A DNA stretch of 64,000 nt from Ardenticatenaceae bacterium (GTDB taxonomy: Bacteria > Chloroflexota > Anaerolineae > Promineifilales > Promineifilaceae). How positions within the stretch are numbered: position 1 is the stretch's first letter; each line of letters begins with the position of its first letter. The stretch spans positions 1 to 64,000 of the forward strand of contig JACKCD010000027.1 in assembly GCA_020634215.1 (NCBI GenBank), read 5' to 3'. A model generated the notes under the pieces. That model had not been told where the DNA came from. It saw nothing but the letters and a program-made list of their open reading frames with translations, and made no database searches. Positions 43,396 through 51,356 of this stretch are shown one piece after another. The translations under genes and the position numbers were made by a program.

Positions 43396-44330
43396 ATCTG
43401 ACCTCCGCGCCGCCGCTTGCCACCACCCACAAAGTAAGTTGCCAGCGAATTAATGGCAAACGTAATAATAAAAAGCACAATGCCAATGCCAAACAGGACG
43501 CTGTAGTGCAAACTCCCCTGCGCCACTTCCCCCATTTCGGCCGCAATGGTCGCCGTCATGGTGCGAACCGGCTGGAACAGAGCACCAAACCCCAAATCAG
43601 GGATGTTGGCTGCGTTACCCGTTACCAGCATCACCGCCATCGTTTCCCCAATGGCGCGGCCAATGCCCAGCATCACCGCAATGACAATACCCGACCGAGC
43701 GGCCGGCAGCACCACCCGCCAAATCGTCTGCCACTGCGTCGCCCCAATCGCCAGTGCCCCATCGCGGTATTCCTTTGGCACAGCGTAGAGCGCATCTTCG
43801 GTAATGCTGATGATGGTGGGCAGAGCCATATAGGCCAAAATGAGCGAGCCGGTGAACGCCGTTAAGCCGCTGGGCGCACCCATGCTTTGGATCAGCGGAG
43901 CCAATGCCACCCAGCCAAAAAAGCCCAGCACGATGGAGGGAATCCCGGCCAGAACCTCGATAAACGGTTTCAGGATTTCGCGCTGCCACGGCGGGGCAAT
44001 TTCCCCCAGATAAATGGCGGTGGTGAGACCCAGCGGCACGGCAATGACAACTGCGCCGACGGTGACAATGAGGGAGCCAGCCAGCAGCGGCAGCAGCCCA
44101 AATTTGTCTTCAATGGGGTACCAACGGCTGCTAAACAAATCTGAAAGCGGGACTTCCACAAAGGCGGGGAACCCTTCGCGCAGCAAAAAGAGAAAAATCA
44201 TGGTGATGATTAGCACGGCCGAAATGCCAGCCAGCCGAATCAAATTTTCAATCACCAGTTCGCGCCAGTTGGTTGGCGTGGTGGCTTCATCTTGAGGGGG
44301 CATACTGTTTAAATTGGTTTGAGCTGCCAT
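43392..44330 (-). CDS. pstC: Phosphate ABC transporter permease PstC
   Basis: 312 residues. Hydrophobic N-terminal helix (about 32-52), a periplasmic loop (FSSRWYPIEDKFGLLPLLAG), then the transmembrane core with GIPSIVLGFFGW, DALYAVPKEYRDGALAIGATQWQT (coupling loop) and GRAIGETMAVMLV. The RWYP...FG motif before the core is typical of PstC. Eight bases separate it from pstS. Confidence 0.95.
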   Translation of the reverse strand: MAAQTNLNSMPPQDEATTPTNWRELVIENLIRLAGISAVLIITMIFLFLLREGFPAFVEVPLSDLFSSRWYPIEDKFGLLPLLAGSLIVTVGAVVIAVPLGLTTAIYLGEIAPPWQREILKPFIEVLAGIPSIVLGFFGWVALAPLIQSMGAPSGLTAFTGSLILAYMALPTIISITEDALYAVPKEYRDGALAIGATQWQTIWRVVLPAARSGIVIAVMLGIGRAIGETMAVMLVTGNAANIPDLGFGALFQPVRTMTATIAAEMGEVAQGSLHYSVLFGIGIVLFIITFAINSLATYFVGGGKRRRGGQI

Positions 44331-44338
44331 CGTTTTTC

Positions 44339-45244
44339 CTATTGGTTTGTAAGGGGAACAAAGCCTAGCTGGGCGACTATGGCCTGACCGTCGCTACCCA
44401 AAATCCAGTCGAGATAGGTGGCTAATTCACCCGTTGGTTCGCCAGCGGTGTACATAAACAGGTTACGCGCCAGCGGGTATTGGCCCGACGAAGCGGATTC
44501 GACGGTGGGGTAAACATAGTCGGTGGAACCGGGCGGTGCCACCGCCAGCATTTTTTCGTGTTCGGGGTCTACATAGCCCAGCCCGTCGTAGCCAATGGCG
44601 TTGGGGTTGCGGCGCAGCTCGCTGGTGATGCCAACGGAGGAGGGCATGAGCAGGGTTTGCGGGGCAAAAATGTCTTCGCTGTCTTCCCCTTTGCGGACAA
44701 CTTCTTCAAGGAAGTAGACGTGGGTGCCGGAGTTGGTCTCGCGGGAAAGAAGGACGATGGGGGCATCGTTGCCGCCCACATCTTTCCAGTTGGTGATGCG
44801 GCCGGTGTAGATGTCGGATAGCTGGTCAATGTTGAGTTCGCTAACGGGGTTATCGGGGTGAACAATGACGGCGAGGGCATCAATGGCAACAACATATTCG
44901 ATGGGTTCGATGCCGTTGGCGCGGGCTTCTTCTTTTTCGCCATCTTTCATGGCGCGAGAGGCGTTGGCGATGTCTACGGTGCCGTTGATGAGGGCGGCGA
45001 TGCCGGTGCCGGAGCCGCCGCCGGTGACGGCAATGGCAACTTCGGGTTTGACTTCACGGTATGCTTCGGCCCAAGCGAGGGCGACGTTGACCAGGGTGTC
45101 GGAGCCTTTGTTTTGAATGGCGCGTTGGCTGCCGTTAACGGCCGTTTCTGTTTGTTCTGGTCTGCAAGCTGCCAATAGTAGTGTGGCGAGCAGCAAAAAT
45201 ATGAGCCATCTGTGCCGATGGCATTCGGGAATGTTCTGACCCAT
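44339..45244 (-). CDS. pstS: Phosphate-binding lipoprotein PstS
   Basis: 301 residues. A lipobox (LLATLLLAAC, Cys about 27) predicts a membrane-anchored binding protein. The phosphate-binding patterns are visible: NKGSDTLVNVA, TGGGSGTGIAALING, NASRAMK and SRETNSGTHVYF. It captures phosphate outside and delivers it to PstCA. ATG 45244 lies downstream of Pho-box-like repeats. Confidence 0.95.
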   Translation of the reverse strand: MGQNIPECHRHRWLIFLLLATLLLAACRPEQTETAVNGSQRAIQNKGSDTLVNVALAWAEAYREVKPEVAIAVTGGGSGTGIAALINGTVDIANASRAMKDGEKEEARANGIEPIEYVVAIDALAVIVHPDNPVSELNIDQLSDIYTGRITNWKDVGGNDAPIVLLSRETNSGTHVYFLEEVVRKGEDSEDIFAPQTLLMPSSVGITSELRRNPNAIGYDGLGYVDPEHEKMLAVAPPGSTDYVYPTVESASSGQYPLARNLFMYTAGEPTGELATYLDWILGSDGQAIVAQLGFVPLTNQ

Positions 45245-45277
45245 TTTTCCACCTCTTTCTGGGGATCGTTGACATTG

Positions 45278-45379
45278 TTAACAAAATCACAATCAATGCC
45301 TAATTTTAGCCGCTAAAAAAAATTTATTGTTAACGGCTTGTTAAGGTTTCCAGATGAGTTTGTTAACAGTTTGTTAACA
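45278..45379 (-). promoter_or_regulatory. Pho-box-like TTAACA repeats upstream of pstS
   Basis: TTAACG (45330), TTAAGG (45341), TTAACA (45363) and TTAACA (45374) are all spaced by multiples of 11 bases, and another TTAACA is at 45278. The 11-base periodicity of TTAACA resembles Bacillus PhoP boxes. They lie between the phoU terminator and the pstS start, so a phosphate-responsive regulator probably acts here. Confidence 0.7.
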
Positions 45380-45387
45380 GAAGGCAG

Positions 45388-45438
45388 AAAAAACAAAACC
45401 GCCCGACAGGTAAGCAACAAAACCTGTCAGGCGGTTTT
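45388..45438 (-). terminator. Terminator of phoU
   Basis: On the minus strand AAAACCGCCTGACAGGT pairs with ACCTGTCGGGCGGTTTT with one mismatch, followed by GTTTTTTC. It separates phoU from the Pho boxes of pstS. Confidence 0.85.
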
Positions 45439-45464
45439 CATAATAGAAGGGTGTTGGGATGGTT

Positions 45465-46124
45465 TTAAGCGATCTCGACGTATTCGTTACGCACCATAAA
45501 GATGACACGCTCGGCAATATTGGTGGCACGGTCGCCAATACGCTCCAGGCTATGACCAACCCAAAGCAAGAACGTCGCACGGCGAACATATTGATCGTTG
45601 GTCATTTCTTCTAGGGTTTGCTGAAACAACTTGTTATACTGTTTATCCAGCTTATCATCTTGCTTCACCATGTTGTCGGCAATGGATACGTCTTTACGAA
45701 CATACGCCTGAACACCAGCATTGACCATATCACGGGCGCGTTGCGCCATTCGCGGCAATTTGTGCAGCGTCAATAAGGCATCTTCATTTTCCATGCGCTC
45801 CACCAGCTTGGCAATACCGGCAGCATGGTCACCAATGCGCTCTAGTTCGACCGCAAGATGAATGGCGGCAATCACGGTACGCAGGTCAATGGCCGCTGGC
45901 TGCTGAGTTGCCAAAATGCGTAAGCATTCTTCCTCAATTTCGTAGCGGAGCCGGTTGGCCTCAGCATCATTGGCTACAACGGAATGAGCCAGGGCTACAT
46001 CCCGCTTGTAAAGGGCTTCCATGGCGTTGGCAATGGCGGTGTCAACCATGCTGTTAAGACGCAAAATATCATTGCGTACCTGATCAAGTTCTTTATCTAA
46101 GAGAGAGCGGGTATGAAGGGACAT
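45465..46124 (-). CDS. phoU: Phosphate transport regulator PhoU
   Basis: 219 residues from ATG 46124 (MSLHTRSLLDKELDQVR); the longer frame to 46157 lacks a site. Two PhoU repeats, each a three-helix bundle, carry the metal-binding ExxxD patterns (LAVELERIGDHAAGIAK; VGHSLERIGDRATNIAE). It represses the Pho response through the Pst transporter and a sensor kinase when phosphate is plentiful. It is transcribed separately from, and upstream of, pstS. Confidence 0.95.
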   Translation of the reverse strand: MSLHTRSLLDKELDQVRNDILRLNSMVDTAIANAMEALYKRDVALAHSVVANDAEANRLRYEIEEECLRILATQQPAAIDLRTVIAAIHLAVELERIGDHAAGIAKLVERMENEDALLTLHKLPRMAQRARDMVNAGVQAYVRKDVSIADNMVKQDDKLDKQYNKLFQQTLEEMTNDQYVRRATFLLWVGHSLERIGDRATNIAERVIFMVRNEYVEIA

Positions 46125-46234
46125 GAGGGTGCCTTTTAGGGATATGTGGCAGACCAAAGCGTATGATTTTGGACTGTCTGTATAATAAAACTAGCTCCAT
46201 TGTAGAGATTTTGGCTTGGATATCAACTATTTTG

Positions 46235-46816
46235 TCAATTTTGGTCAAGATATTGCAGCGCCAAGCGCAGCCGTTCGTCCAGTTCACCGACTTCGCGGGG
46301 AAGCTTTTGCAGGGCGGATTGGGCTTCGACAATGCTGTAGCCCAGCCCGGTGAGCAGATCGATGACATCGGCATCTATGTCGCTGACGAAGGAAACGGCC
46401 GTTGTTGCTGCCGTCAAATCCAGCTTGTCACGTAGTTGAAACATCATCCGTTCGGCCGTTTTCTTGCCAATGCCGGGTACACGCTGAAGAACGGCCGTTT
46501 CCTCTCGCAGCACCGCACTCTTGAGCAGTTCCGGGCTAAGCGTTCCTAAAATCGAAAGCGCCACCTTGGGGCCTACACCGTTCACCGACAGCAAAATCTC
46601 AAAAAGCTGGAGGTCATCTTCCGATTCAAAGCCATAAAGCGTTAGCTCGGTCTCCCGCACCATCAAGTGAGTGTGGAGCCGCAGCGAACGGCCGATTCCC
46701 CCCACATTTTCCAGCACGTTACGCGGCACAAACACCCGTACCCCCACGCCGCCCACGCCGATAATCAGACTGGCTGCTTCAATTTTGAGAATTGTTCCGC
46801 TAAGGCTGGCAATCAT
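46235..46816 (-). CDS. ruvA: Holliday junction branch migration protein RuvA
   Basis: 193 residues: N-terminal OB fold (MIASLSGTILKIEAASLIIG), helix-hairpin-helix motifs (LLSVNGVGPKVALSILG; LQRVPGIGKKTAERM) and C-terminal domain III (VIDLLTGLGYSIVEAQSALQKL) that contacts RuvB. It binds Holliday junctions as a tetramer. It follows ruvC on the same strand; ruvB is not in the window. The HhH coding region carries AACGGCCGTT twice. Confidence 0.95.
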   Translation of the reverse strand: MIASLSGTILKIEAASLIIGVGGVGVRVFVPRNVLENVGGIGRSLRLHTHLMVRETELTLYGFESEDDLQLFEILLSVNGVGPKVALSILGTLSPELLKSAVLREETAVLQRVPGIGKKTAERMMFQLRDKLDLTAATTAVSFVSDIDADVIDLLTGLGYSIVEAQSALQKLPREVGELDERLRLALQYLDQN

Positions 46817-46833
46817 TGATTGTTGGGAAGTTG

Positions 46834-46897
46834 GGGATTGGAGATTGGAGACTGGAGATGGCTATGTTTAATCTCCAATCTCTAATCTTCAATCTCT
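46834..46897. repeat. Palindromic repeat, family C
   Basis: GGGGATTGGAGATTGGAGAC faces AATCTCCAATCTCTAATCTT between ruvC and ruvA. Same family as 33428, 52753 and 55566. Confidence 0.85.
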
Positions 46898-47389
46898 TTA
46901 TTCTGCATAAAGCGTTTCAAACCGATAATATTGATAATGGGCAATCGCTACCGCCAGTCCATCGGCGGCATCATCGGGGCGGGGCGTTTCTTCCAGGTCA
47001 AGCAGGTTGCGTACCATTAACTGCATTTGGGCTTTATCAGCCTTGCCATAGCCCGTCACCGCATCCTTGATCTTGGGCGGGGAATATTCCCCTACAGATA
47101 AATTGGCGTTGGCAAGTGCCAGCAAAATGACCCCTCGCGCCTGCCCCACGGTGATGGCTGTGGTGATGTTGCGCCCAAAAAATAGTTCTTCAACGCCGGC
47201 CGTATCTGGCTGATAGTCGTTAATCAAAGCGGTGAGTTCTTGGTACAGTGTTTGTAGCCGTTGGGGCATGGGGGTGTTGGCCGGGGTGGTGATGATGCCG
47301 TAGGTAACGGCCGTTAATTGACCATCCACCGCATCAATCACCCCATACCCCGTGCGCCCCGTGCCGGGGTCAAGCCCTAAAATCCGCAT
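46898..47389 (-). CDS. ruvC: Holliday junction resolvase RuvC
   Basis: 163 residues. The acidic catalytic residues fall in ILGLDPGTGRTGYGV (Asp7), VEELFF (Glu) and PDDAADGLAVAIAH (two Asp near the end). RuvC cleaves Holliday junctions symmetrically. The ATG shares one base with the yebC stop (TAATG), and ruvA follows after a repeat, giving the conserved order yebC-ruvC-ruvA. Confidence 0.95.
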   Translation of the reverse strand: MRILGLDPGTGRTGYGVIDAVDGQLTAVTYGIITTPANTPMPQRLQTLYQELTALINDYQPDTAGVEELFFGRNITTAITVGQARGVILLALANANLSVGEYSPPKIKDAVTGYGKADKAQMQLMVRNLLDLEETPRPDDAADGLAVAIAHYQYYRFETLYAE

Positions 47390-48129
47390 TAACCCATCGC
47401 CGCAATCGCTTCATCGGTAATTTCCAGAGCCGAATAAACATTTTGCACATCATCCAGCTCCTCCAGCTTTTCAATCAGGTTCATCACCTGCAAAGCCGGC
47501 CCCTGCTCAAGCTCAATCGGGTTGTTGGGTTCGTAAACTAAATTCGACTCCTCAACCTCGACCCCGGCCTCTTCTAACGCTAATTGCACCGCCTGGAAAT
47601 AATCAATGTCTACAAAGATTTCGGTTATTTCGCCAAACTGGATATCATCGGCACCGGCATCAGCGGCAACCAGAAAAACCTCATCCTGGTCAACCTCTTC
47701 GGTAATGCTCACATACCCTTTGCGCGTGAACTGCCAGGAAACAGACCCCGCTTCTGCCATCGAGCCGCCATACTTGCTTACGGCATGGCGCACATCGGCA
47801 ATGGCGCGGTTGCGGTTATCGGTAACAACTTCGATGAGAATGCCCACGCCGTGCGGACCATATGCCTCATACATGTTTTCCAGCAGCTCACCGCCTTCCA
47901 ACTCCCCCGTGCCGCGCTTAATGGCTCGCTCAATGTTGTCTTTTGCCATATTTTCCGCCTTGGCTTTGGCTAAAATCAGGCGCAGCTTGTTGTTGCTGGC
48001 GGGGTCGCCACCACCATCACGGGCGGCCATGGTCAGCTCTTTAGCAATTCGGGTAAAAATCTTGCCACGTTTGGCATCGGTTGCAGCTTTTTTGTGTTTA
48101 ATGGTGGACCATTTAGAATGTCCGGACAT
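47389..48129 (-). CDS. yebC: YebC/PmpR family (TACO1-like) protein
   Basis: 246 residues with the highly conserved MSGHSKWSTIKHKKAATDAK start and three-domain YebC architecture (NIERAIKRGTGE; YEAYGPHGVGILIEVVTDN; GSVSWQFTRKG). Members affect transcription or ease translation of proline stretches. It is first in the yebC-ruvC-ruvA unit, with one-base overlap to ruvC. Confidence 0.95.
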   Translation of the reverse strand: MSGHSKWSTIKHKKAATDAKRGKIFTRIAKELTMAARDGGGDPASNNKLRLILAKAKAENMAKDNIERAIKRGTGELEGGELLENMYEAYGPHGVGILIEVVTDNRNRAIADVRHAVSKYGGSMAEAGSVSWQFTRKGYVSITEEVDQDEVFLVAADAGADDIQFGEITEIFVDIDYFQAVQLALEEAGVEVEESNLVYEPNNPIELEQGPALQVMNLIEKLEELDDVQNVYSALEITDEAIAAMG

Positions 48130-48196
48130 GACTCTACTCCATCAATACGTTTTATTGTAAGAAAAAAATTTTGCACCCTTATTATAGCACAACCTG

Positions 48197-49552
48197 TTAC
48201 CAACCATGAACAGGTGCGGGAGCTTCGCCGGGAAACATTACAGGCAGCATCTCTGGTGCATAGGTGGCAGCCATGTCGCTGCTGATGCTGTAGCTATGGC
48301 AAATTTCCTTATAAAGGTGGGCGCTGGGTCGCCATGTTCGCGCCTGGGTGTCTGGGTCAAGGCTAATCAGCCCAAACCGCTGTGTCCAGCCGCGATCCCA
48401 CTCAAAGTTGTCTACCAAGCTCCAATGGTAGTAGCCCATGACGGGAAAGCAGAAGCAAATGGCCTGCCACACCTGGCGCAAATGATCCAGAATAAAGGCG
48501 GGGCGTAATTTGTCGGCAGCGTCGGGCAGGCCGTTTTCGGTGATGTAGATGGGCTTGTTGTAGGGTAGGGCGCTTTTGATGACGCGATAAAGACCGTAAG
48601 GGTAGATTTCGCCGTAGTTGCCATCACTGACAACGGTTCCGGCCGGCCATTCGCGTTCAATCCAGTCAAAGCCAAGGCCGAGCTTGGTGTAGAAGCGGGT
48701 GTAATAATTGATGCCGACGAAGTCGAAGCTGTTGGCAAGGTGGGGAATGGTGCTACGACCAAAGGGGGGGGGTAAACGGCCGTTAACCATCGCCCCCATC
48801 CACGCCCGGTTAAACAGCCAATCAATTCGGCCGGCCCACCACCGCCCAACTATCCCACTCCCTGGCTTGGCCTCAAAAATCGGCATATTCTTGGCAATGC
48901 CCACCTCTGCCGCCGGATACGCTTCCTTTATAATGTGATAGGCGCGGGCATGACATGCCAACAGTCGCCCAAACGCCTCCCGCAGCCCATACCACCCCGG
49001 CCGCTGAGGAGGCGGAAAAGTGCCGTCCAGGTAGCGCATAAACAGGTAAACCATCGGCTCGTTAATCGTGATCCACTTTGATACCAAATCCCCCAGCCGG
49101 TCTACCACCTTGCCCACATACCGGCCAAAATAATCCAGCACGATTTCGCTGTTAAAATCACCCTTTTCCACCAGCCACAGCGGGTTGGAAAAGTGGTGGA
49201 GCGTGACCATTGGCTCAATCCCCCGGTCAACCATCCCCTGCAAGATGGCGCGGTACCGTTCCAGGGCTGCTTCATCAAAAACGCTTGGCTCTGGCTCAAT
49301 GCGGCTCCATTCTAGCGACAGCCGGTGGGCATTGGTGCCCATTTCCGCCGCCGCGTCCAGGTCAGCTTCGGCATTGGCCCACCAATTGCTGGCTAACCCG
49401 GAGCGGTGGCCGTTGAGGATGGTGCCCGGCTGTGTTTCCCACGCCCACCAATCGCTGTTTGTATTATTGCCCTCGACCTGAAAAGCGGCCGTTGCCGTTC
49501 CCCAGCGAAAATCTGGGGGAAAAAGCATTTTTGCTGTTGCCACCGTTGTCAC
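48197..49552 (-). CDS. Glycoside hydrolase family 1 beta-glucosidase
   Basis: 451 residues. The N-terminal FPPDFRWGTATAAFQVEG is a GH1 hallmark. The acid/base Glu is in ITINEPMV and the nucleophile Glu in IYITENGLPD; HHFSNPLW and VGINYYTRFY line the sugar site. It lacks a signal peptide, so cleaves imported disaccharides or oligosaccharides in the cytoplasm. No sugar transporter is adjacent. Confidence 0.93.
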   Translation of the reverse strand: MTTVATAKMLFPPDFRWGTATAAFQVEGNNTNSDWWAWETQPGTILNGHRSGLASNWWANAEADLDAAAEMGTNAHRLSLEWSRIEPEPSVFDEAALERYRAILQGMVDRGIEPMVTLHHFSNPLWLVEKGDFNSEIVLDYFGRYVGKVVDRLGDLVSKWITINEPMVYLFMRYLDGTFPPPQRPGWYGLREAFGRLLACHARAYHIIKEAYPAAEVGIAKNMPIFEAKPGSGIVGRWWAGRIDWLFNRAWMGAMVNGRLPPPFGRSTIPHLANSFDFVGINYYTRFYTKLGLGFDWIEREWPAGTVVSDGNYGEIYPYGLYRVIKSALPYNKPIYITENGLPDAADKLRPAFILDHLRQVWQAICFCFPVMGYYHWSLVDNFEWDRGWTQRFGLISLDPDTQARTWRPSAHLYKEICHSYSISSDMAATYAPEMLPVMFPGEAPAPVHGW

Positions 49553-49681
49553 CCAATTTCCAAATCATTAATTTTTGCCATACATACTAGCCTATGGTAA
49601 TCTTTTTTCGTAAAGTACAGCACCTTCGACAAAGCATAGCAGATTTTTAGCAAAAAGGGTCTACTGGGGAGCAAATGCGTT

Positions 49682-49709
49682 TTGTTGAAACAAAACACGT
49701 TGTTATACT
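49682..49709 (+). promoter_or_regulatory. Candidate promoter of the V4R-response regulator pair
   Basis: TTGTTG (49682-49687), 16-base spacer, TATACT (49704-49709). An overlapping imperfect palindrome GTTTTGT-TGAA-ACAAAAC (49680-49697) might be an operator. Otherwise the 240-base gap is AT-rich and without features. Confidence 0.4.
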
Positions 49710-49792
49710 TTATTCCTTGTTATTCATACCCAATGTTTTAATGATGCAGAGGAGAAGGTCAACCAAACCATAAGGTGATTTGGGAGGAATCT

Positions 49793-50428
49793 GTGAGAGA
49801 TTTAGTTCCGCTAAGTGGCTATTATTACCCTAACAAAATGGGGCGCATTCTTTTGGTGGCGATGGAAGAAGTGATGGGGCGCAATGGCTTAAACGCCTTG
49901 CTCAACCTGACCAGTATGCAGCAATTCATTGACACATTACCCCCTGACAACCTGGAGCGCGGGTTTGATTTTGCCAATATCTCCAACCTCAACCAAGGGC
50001 TGGATGAAATTTATGGGCCACGAGGCGGGCGTGGGTTAGCGTTGCGGGGTGGGCGGGCCATCTTTTCGCGTGGTCTTAAGCAGTTTGGCGCTTTGGCTGG
50101 CGTAGGTGACCTGGCCTTCAAAGTGCTGCCGCTGCAAACCAAGCTAAGAATAGGCGTACCGGCCGTTGCCCGCATTTTTTCCCAATTTAGTGACCAAACC
50201 AGCCGTGCCAAGGAGTTTGATGACCACTTCATGTATTATATTGACCGTTGCTCGATGTGCTGGGGGCGACATGCAGACCGCCCCACCTGCTTTATTGCCG
50301 TGGGCATTTTGCAGGAAACGTTGCGTTGGGTAAGCGGTGGGCTAGAGTTCCGCGTAGATGAGATAGAATGTATTAGCATGGGGGCTAAGAGTTGTGTCTT
50401 CAAGATCGACAAGGAACCTATCAAATAG
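49793..50428 (+). CDS. V4R domain protein
   Basis: 211 residues from GTG 49793, preceded by GGGAGGAA; the frame extends six codons further. The C-terminal half fits the 4-vinyl reductase (V4R) small-molecule-binding domain: CSMCWGRHADRPTCFIAVGIL with three Cys and a His, then EIECISMGAKSCVFKI. The N-terminal half (YYPNKMGRILLVAMEEVMGR) is the helical portion usual in such sensors. It lies 16 bases before a receiver protein, suggesting a ligand-sensing pair. Confidence 0.8.
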   Translation: MRDLVPLSGYYYPNKMGRILLVAMEEVMGRNGLNALLNLTSMQQFIDTLPPDNLERGFDFANISNLNQGLDEIYGPRGGRGLALRGGRAIFSRGLKQFGALAGVGDLAFKVLPLQTKLRIGVPAVARIFSQFSDQTSRAKEFDDHFMYYIDRCSMCWGRHADRPTCFIAVGILQETLRWVSGGLEFRVDEIECISMGAKSCVFKIDKEPIK

Positions 50429-50444
50429 GTCACCGAGGTAACGT

Positions 50445-51308
50445 GTGGTTGACGAAAAGAAAAAACAAACCATTTTTATCGTAGAGGATGACGTTGACCT
50501 TTGCGAAATGCTAACGGCGTATTTTCGCGTGCAGGGCTATGATGTGAAAAACGCGAACCGAGGGGAGGATGCTGTCACAGCGATTCAAGAAGTGCTGCCT
50601 GACCTGGCTGTGCTAGACATTCGCTTGCCTGATATAGATGGTTTTGAAGTGTGCCGTAAAATGCGTGAAGGGCGACGCACGCAAAATATCCCCGTTATTT
50701 TTCTGACTGAGAAGCGTGAACAAACGGATATTTATGGTGGGTTGCAGCTTGGTGCTGTGGATTACATTACGAAGCCGTTTGATATTCAGGAACTACGGCT
50801 GCGCGTTCGCAATGCCCTGAAGCGCACCCAGTTGACCAATCAATTTAACCCCGTCACCACCTTGCCCGAAGGCTCTATTGTGAGTGAGCAGCTAGACAAG
50901 CTGTTGGGGCAACCTGATTGGGGGGTGGTCTATATCCAAATGGGTGGGCTGACCGCGTTTCGTGACAAATACGGTTTTGTGGCGGCGGATGATGTGACAC
51001 GGGCGGTGTCGGTGATGATTGGCAATGCGCTAAAAGATGCGGGCAGCCCGGATGATTTTATCGGCCACACCAATAGCCATGATTATGTGATTTTGACGAC
51101 GGCCGGCCGACAAAAACGACTGGCCGACCGGTGTCGAATGCGCTTGCAGCCATCTATCCAATACTTTTATCCGGCCTTGGATCGGAACCGGGTCAAACTG
51201 CTGCCAGAGGCAGAGCGGCTTTCCATTCAAGTGTCGAGTATGTCGGCGGCGGACAACAACCCCAGTGAGGTGAGGGCGCTCATTCGGACGGTTCCGGGGT
51301 GGGATTAG
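50445..51308 (+). CDS. Response regulator with degenerate GGDEF-like domain
   Basis: 287 residues from GTG 50445, with GAGG upstream. The receiver (1-125) has EDD at 14-16, phospho-acceptor Asp58 in AVLDIRLPD and Lys110 in YITKPF. The C-terminal region (about 140-287) has nucleotide cyclase-like secondary structure (YIQMGGLTAFRDKYGFVAADDVTRA) but the GGDEF site reads NSHDY, so it is unlikely to make cyclic di-GMP. It may act as a signalling or protein-binding module downstream of the V4R sensor. Confidence 0.85.
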   Translation: MVDEKKKQTIFIVEDDVDLCEMLTAYFRVQGYDVKNANRGEDAVTAIQEVLPDLAVLDIRLPDIDGFEVCRKMREGRRTQNIPVIFLTEKREQTDIYGGLQLGAVDYITKPFDIQELRLRVRNALKRTQLTNQFNPVTTLPEGSIVSEQLDKLLGQPDWGVVYIQMGGLTAFRDKYGFVAADDVTRAVSVMIGNALKDAGSPDDFIGHTNSHDYVILTTAGRQKRLADRCRMRLQPSIQYFYPALDRNRVKLLPEAERLSIQVSSMSAADNNPSEVRALIRTVPGWD

Positions 51309-51326
51309 CCCCGACAATGGATGAGA

Positions 51327-51352
51327 AGGGCTAGCAATAGCCCTCTTTTTTT
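51327..51352 (+). terminator. Terminator of the response regulator gene
   Basis: AGGGCTA-GCAA-TAGCCCT then CTTTTTTT. It lies inside the 5' extension of the next open frame, which therefore must start after it. Confidence 0.88.
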
Positions 51353-51356
51353 GCGT

